Shown here piece after piece: positions 63,171 through 64,000 of a stretch of 64,000 nucleotides of DNA; positions within the stretch are counted from its first letter, which is position 1, and each line of letters starts with the position of its first letter. Below the pieces are notes generated by a model that did not search any database, was not told the DNA's origin, and saw nothing but the letters and a program-made list of their open reading frames with translations. Both the position numbers and the translations under genes were made by a program. The stretch is from Flammeovirgaceae bacterium UBA1842 (lineage in GTDB: Bacteria > Bacteroidota > Bacteroidia > Cytophagales > Cyclobacteriaceae). Where the stretch lies: positions 1-64,000 of the forward strand of contig DDIU01000020.1 in assembly GCA_002338655.1 (NCBI GenBank). The letters run 5' to 3'.

Positions 63171-64000
63171 ATGAGCATCAGTGTCCAACATATCAGTAAA
63201 TCATACAAGGATGTAAAAGCCCTGAATAATATTTCCTTTGAGGTAAATGAGGGGGAATTATTCGGCTTGATTGGCCCTGATGGAGCGGGTAAAACTACTT
63301 TATTCAGAATTTTGACTACGCTATTGATTGCAGAAAAGGGAAGTGCAACTGTGGCGGGCTTTGATGTATTGGATGATTACAAAAGCATTAGAAATCATGT
63401 GGGGTATATGCCAGGCCGATTTTCATTGTACCAAGATTTAACTGTCGAGGAAAATCTCAATTTCTTTGCTACCATATTTGGAACAACCGTTGAAGAAAAT
63501 TATGATTTGATCAAAGACATCTATGTACAGATTGAACCCTTTAAAAAACGAAGAGCTGGCAAACTCTCTGGTGGCATGAAACAGAAATTAGCTTTATGTT
63601 GTGCGCTAATCCATAAACCTAAAGTACTGTTTTTAGATGAGCCAACTACCGGTGTTGATCCGGTATCACGTAAGGAGTTTTGGGAAATGCTGAAACGCCT
63701 TCAGCAAAAAGGTATTACAATATTGGTTTCAACACCCTATATGGATGAGGCCGCATTGTGTGACCGGATAGCCCTGATTCAAGGTGGTGAAATACTTCAA
63801 ATCGATACGCCTCCAGAAATTGTGAAGCATTATCCAAAAAAACTTTACAACGTGGGGGCAGATAATATGTACAAGCTTATTGAAACCCTCAAAGGCTATG
63901 AACACCAATACAGCGTGTACCCTTTTGGGGAATTTGTGCACTACACTGATAACCGATCTGATTTCAATTCGAAAGAGTTAAAGCTTTACTTGGAAACAAT
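63171..64000 (+). CDS. ABC transporter ATP-binding protein, partial (cut by right edge)
   Basis: The first 276 codons of an ATPase reading into the window edge. Walker A is GPDGAGKTTLF (about residues 35-45), signature LSGGMKQKLALCCAL, Walker B VLFLDEPTTGVDP, and the H-loop position reads as VSTPYMDEA, with Thr in place of the usual His. The GPDGAGKT form is the one in YbhF-type drug or ABC-2 exporters, some of which are double ATPases. It is the fourth gene of the TetR-TolC-HlyD efflux operon; permease genes probably follow. Confidence 0.9.
   Translation, partial: MSISVQHISKSYKDVKALNNISFEVNEGELFGLIGPDGAGKTTLFRILTTLLIAEKGSATVAGFDVLDDYKSIRNHVGYMPGRFSLYQDLTVEENLNFFATIFGTTVEENYDLIKDIYVQIEPFKKRRAGKLSGGMKQKLALCCALIHKPKVLFLDEPTTGVDPVSRKEFWEMLKRLQQKGITILVSTPYMDEAALCDRIALIQGGEILQIDTPPEIVKHYPKKLYNVGADNMYKLIETLKGYEHQYSVYPFGEFVHYTDNRSDFNSKELKLYLET

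Overview
The window looks like chromosomal DNA of a Bacteroidota bacterium, most likely a marine-type Cytophagales member. The evidence is: two SusC/SusD outer-membrane uptake pairs; a type IX secretion (T9SS) C-terminal sorting domain; promoters of the Bacteroidota form TTTG-N19-TAnnTTTG; A/T-rich start contexts almost without Shine-Dalgarno sequences; and the lipid A and heptose genes of a Gram-negative. No rRNA gene, IS element, phage or CRISPR array is visible. One tRNA gene (tRNA-Leu, anticodon UAG) is present.

Layout. 1-454: no coding sequence; two tandem strong promoters fire leftward out of the window and look like an rRNA-operon leader. 455-4866: minus-strand stringent-response gene (relA/spoT), then an overlapping fur-STAS-purA operon. 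4961-8481: tRNA-Leu, then trigger factor, clpP and clpX on the plus strand. 8478-11061: lpxB, a QueD/PTPS-like gene and hldD. 11069-30745: a 20-kb minus-strand surface region. It holds SusC2-SusD2-lipoprotein-Calx-beta lipoprotein, then an exported protein of unknown family, a 1246-residue T9SS-sorted beta-propeller (BNR) protein and an overlapping lipoprotein gene, then SusC1-SusD1 and a second exported protein related to the first. A PorE-like TPR/PD40/OmpA protein lies upstream. 30792-46120: mostly housekeeping genes (folD, lepA, thiL, pepP, methylmalonyl-CoA epimerase, IscA-like, RidA) mixed with conserved hypotheticals, an amidohydrolase, an FtsX-type permease and a secreted subtilase. 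46122-46984: a RES/Xre toxin-antitoxin pair with a candidate operator. 47042-57658: uup, an SRPBCC protein, an S1/P1-like nuclease, rpsT, radC, pheT, a coiled-coil protein, zapA, rny. 57665-64000: a second FtsX-type permease and, divergently, a TetR-TolC-HlyD-ABC efflux operon cut by the right edge.

The points most worth a second look are: the T9SS propeller cassette with its pair of related unknown exported proteins flanking two hydrolase-free SusCD loci; degenerate tandem arrays kept strictly in 7-nt phase in at least three intergenic spaces, one forming a long inverted repeat; a two-turn-spaced decamer repeat upstream of the toxin-antitoxin operon; the tandem promoters at the left edge; and the palindrome in the TetR promoter. 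Functional calls rest on motif recognition by eye. No database search was run.
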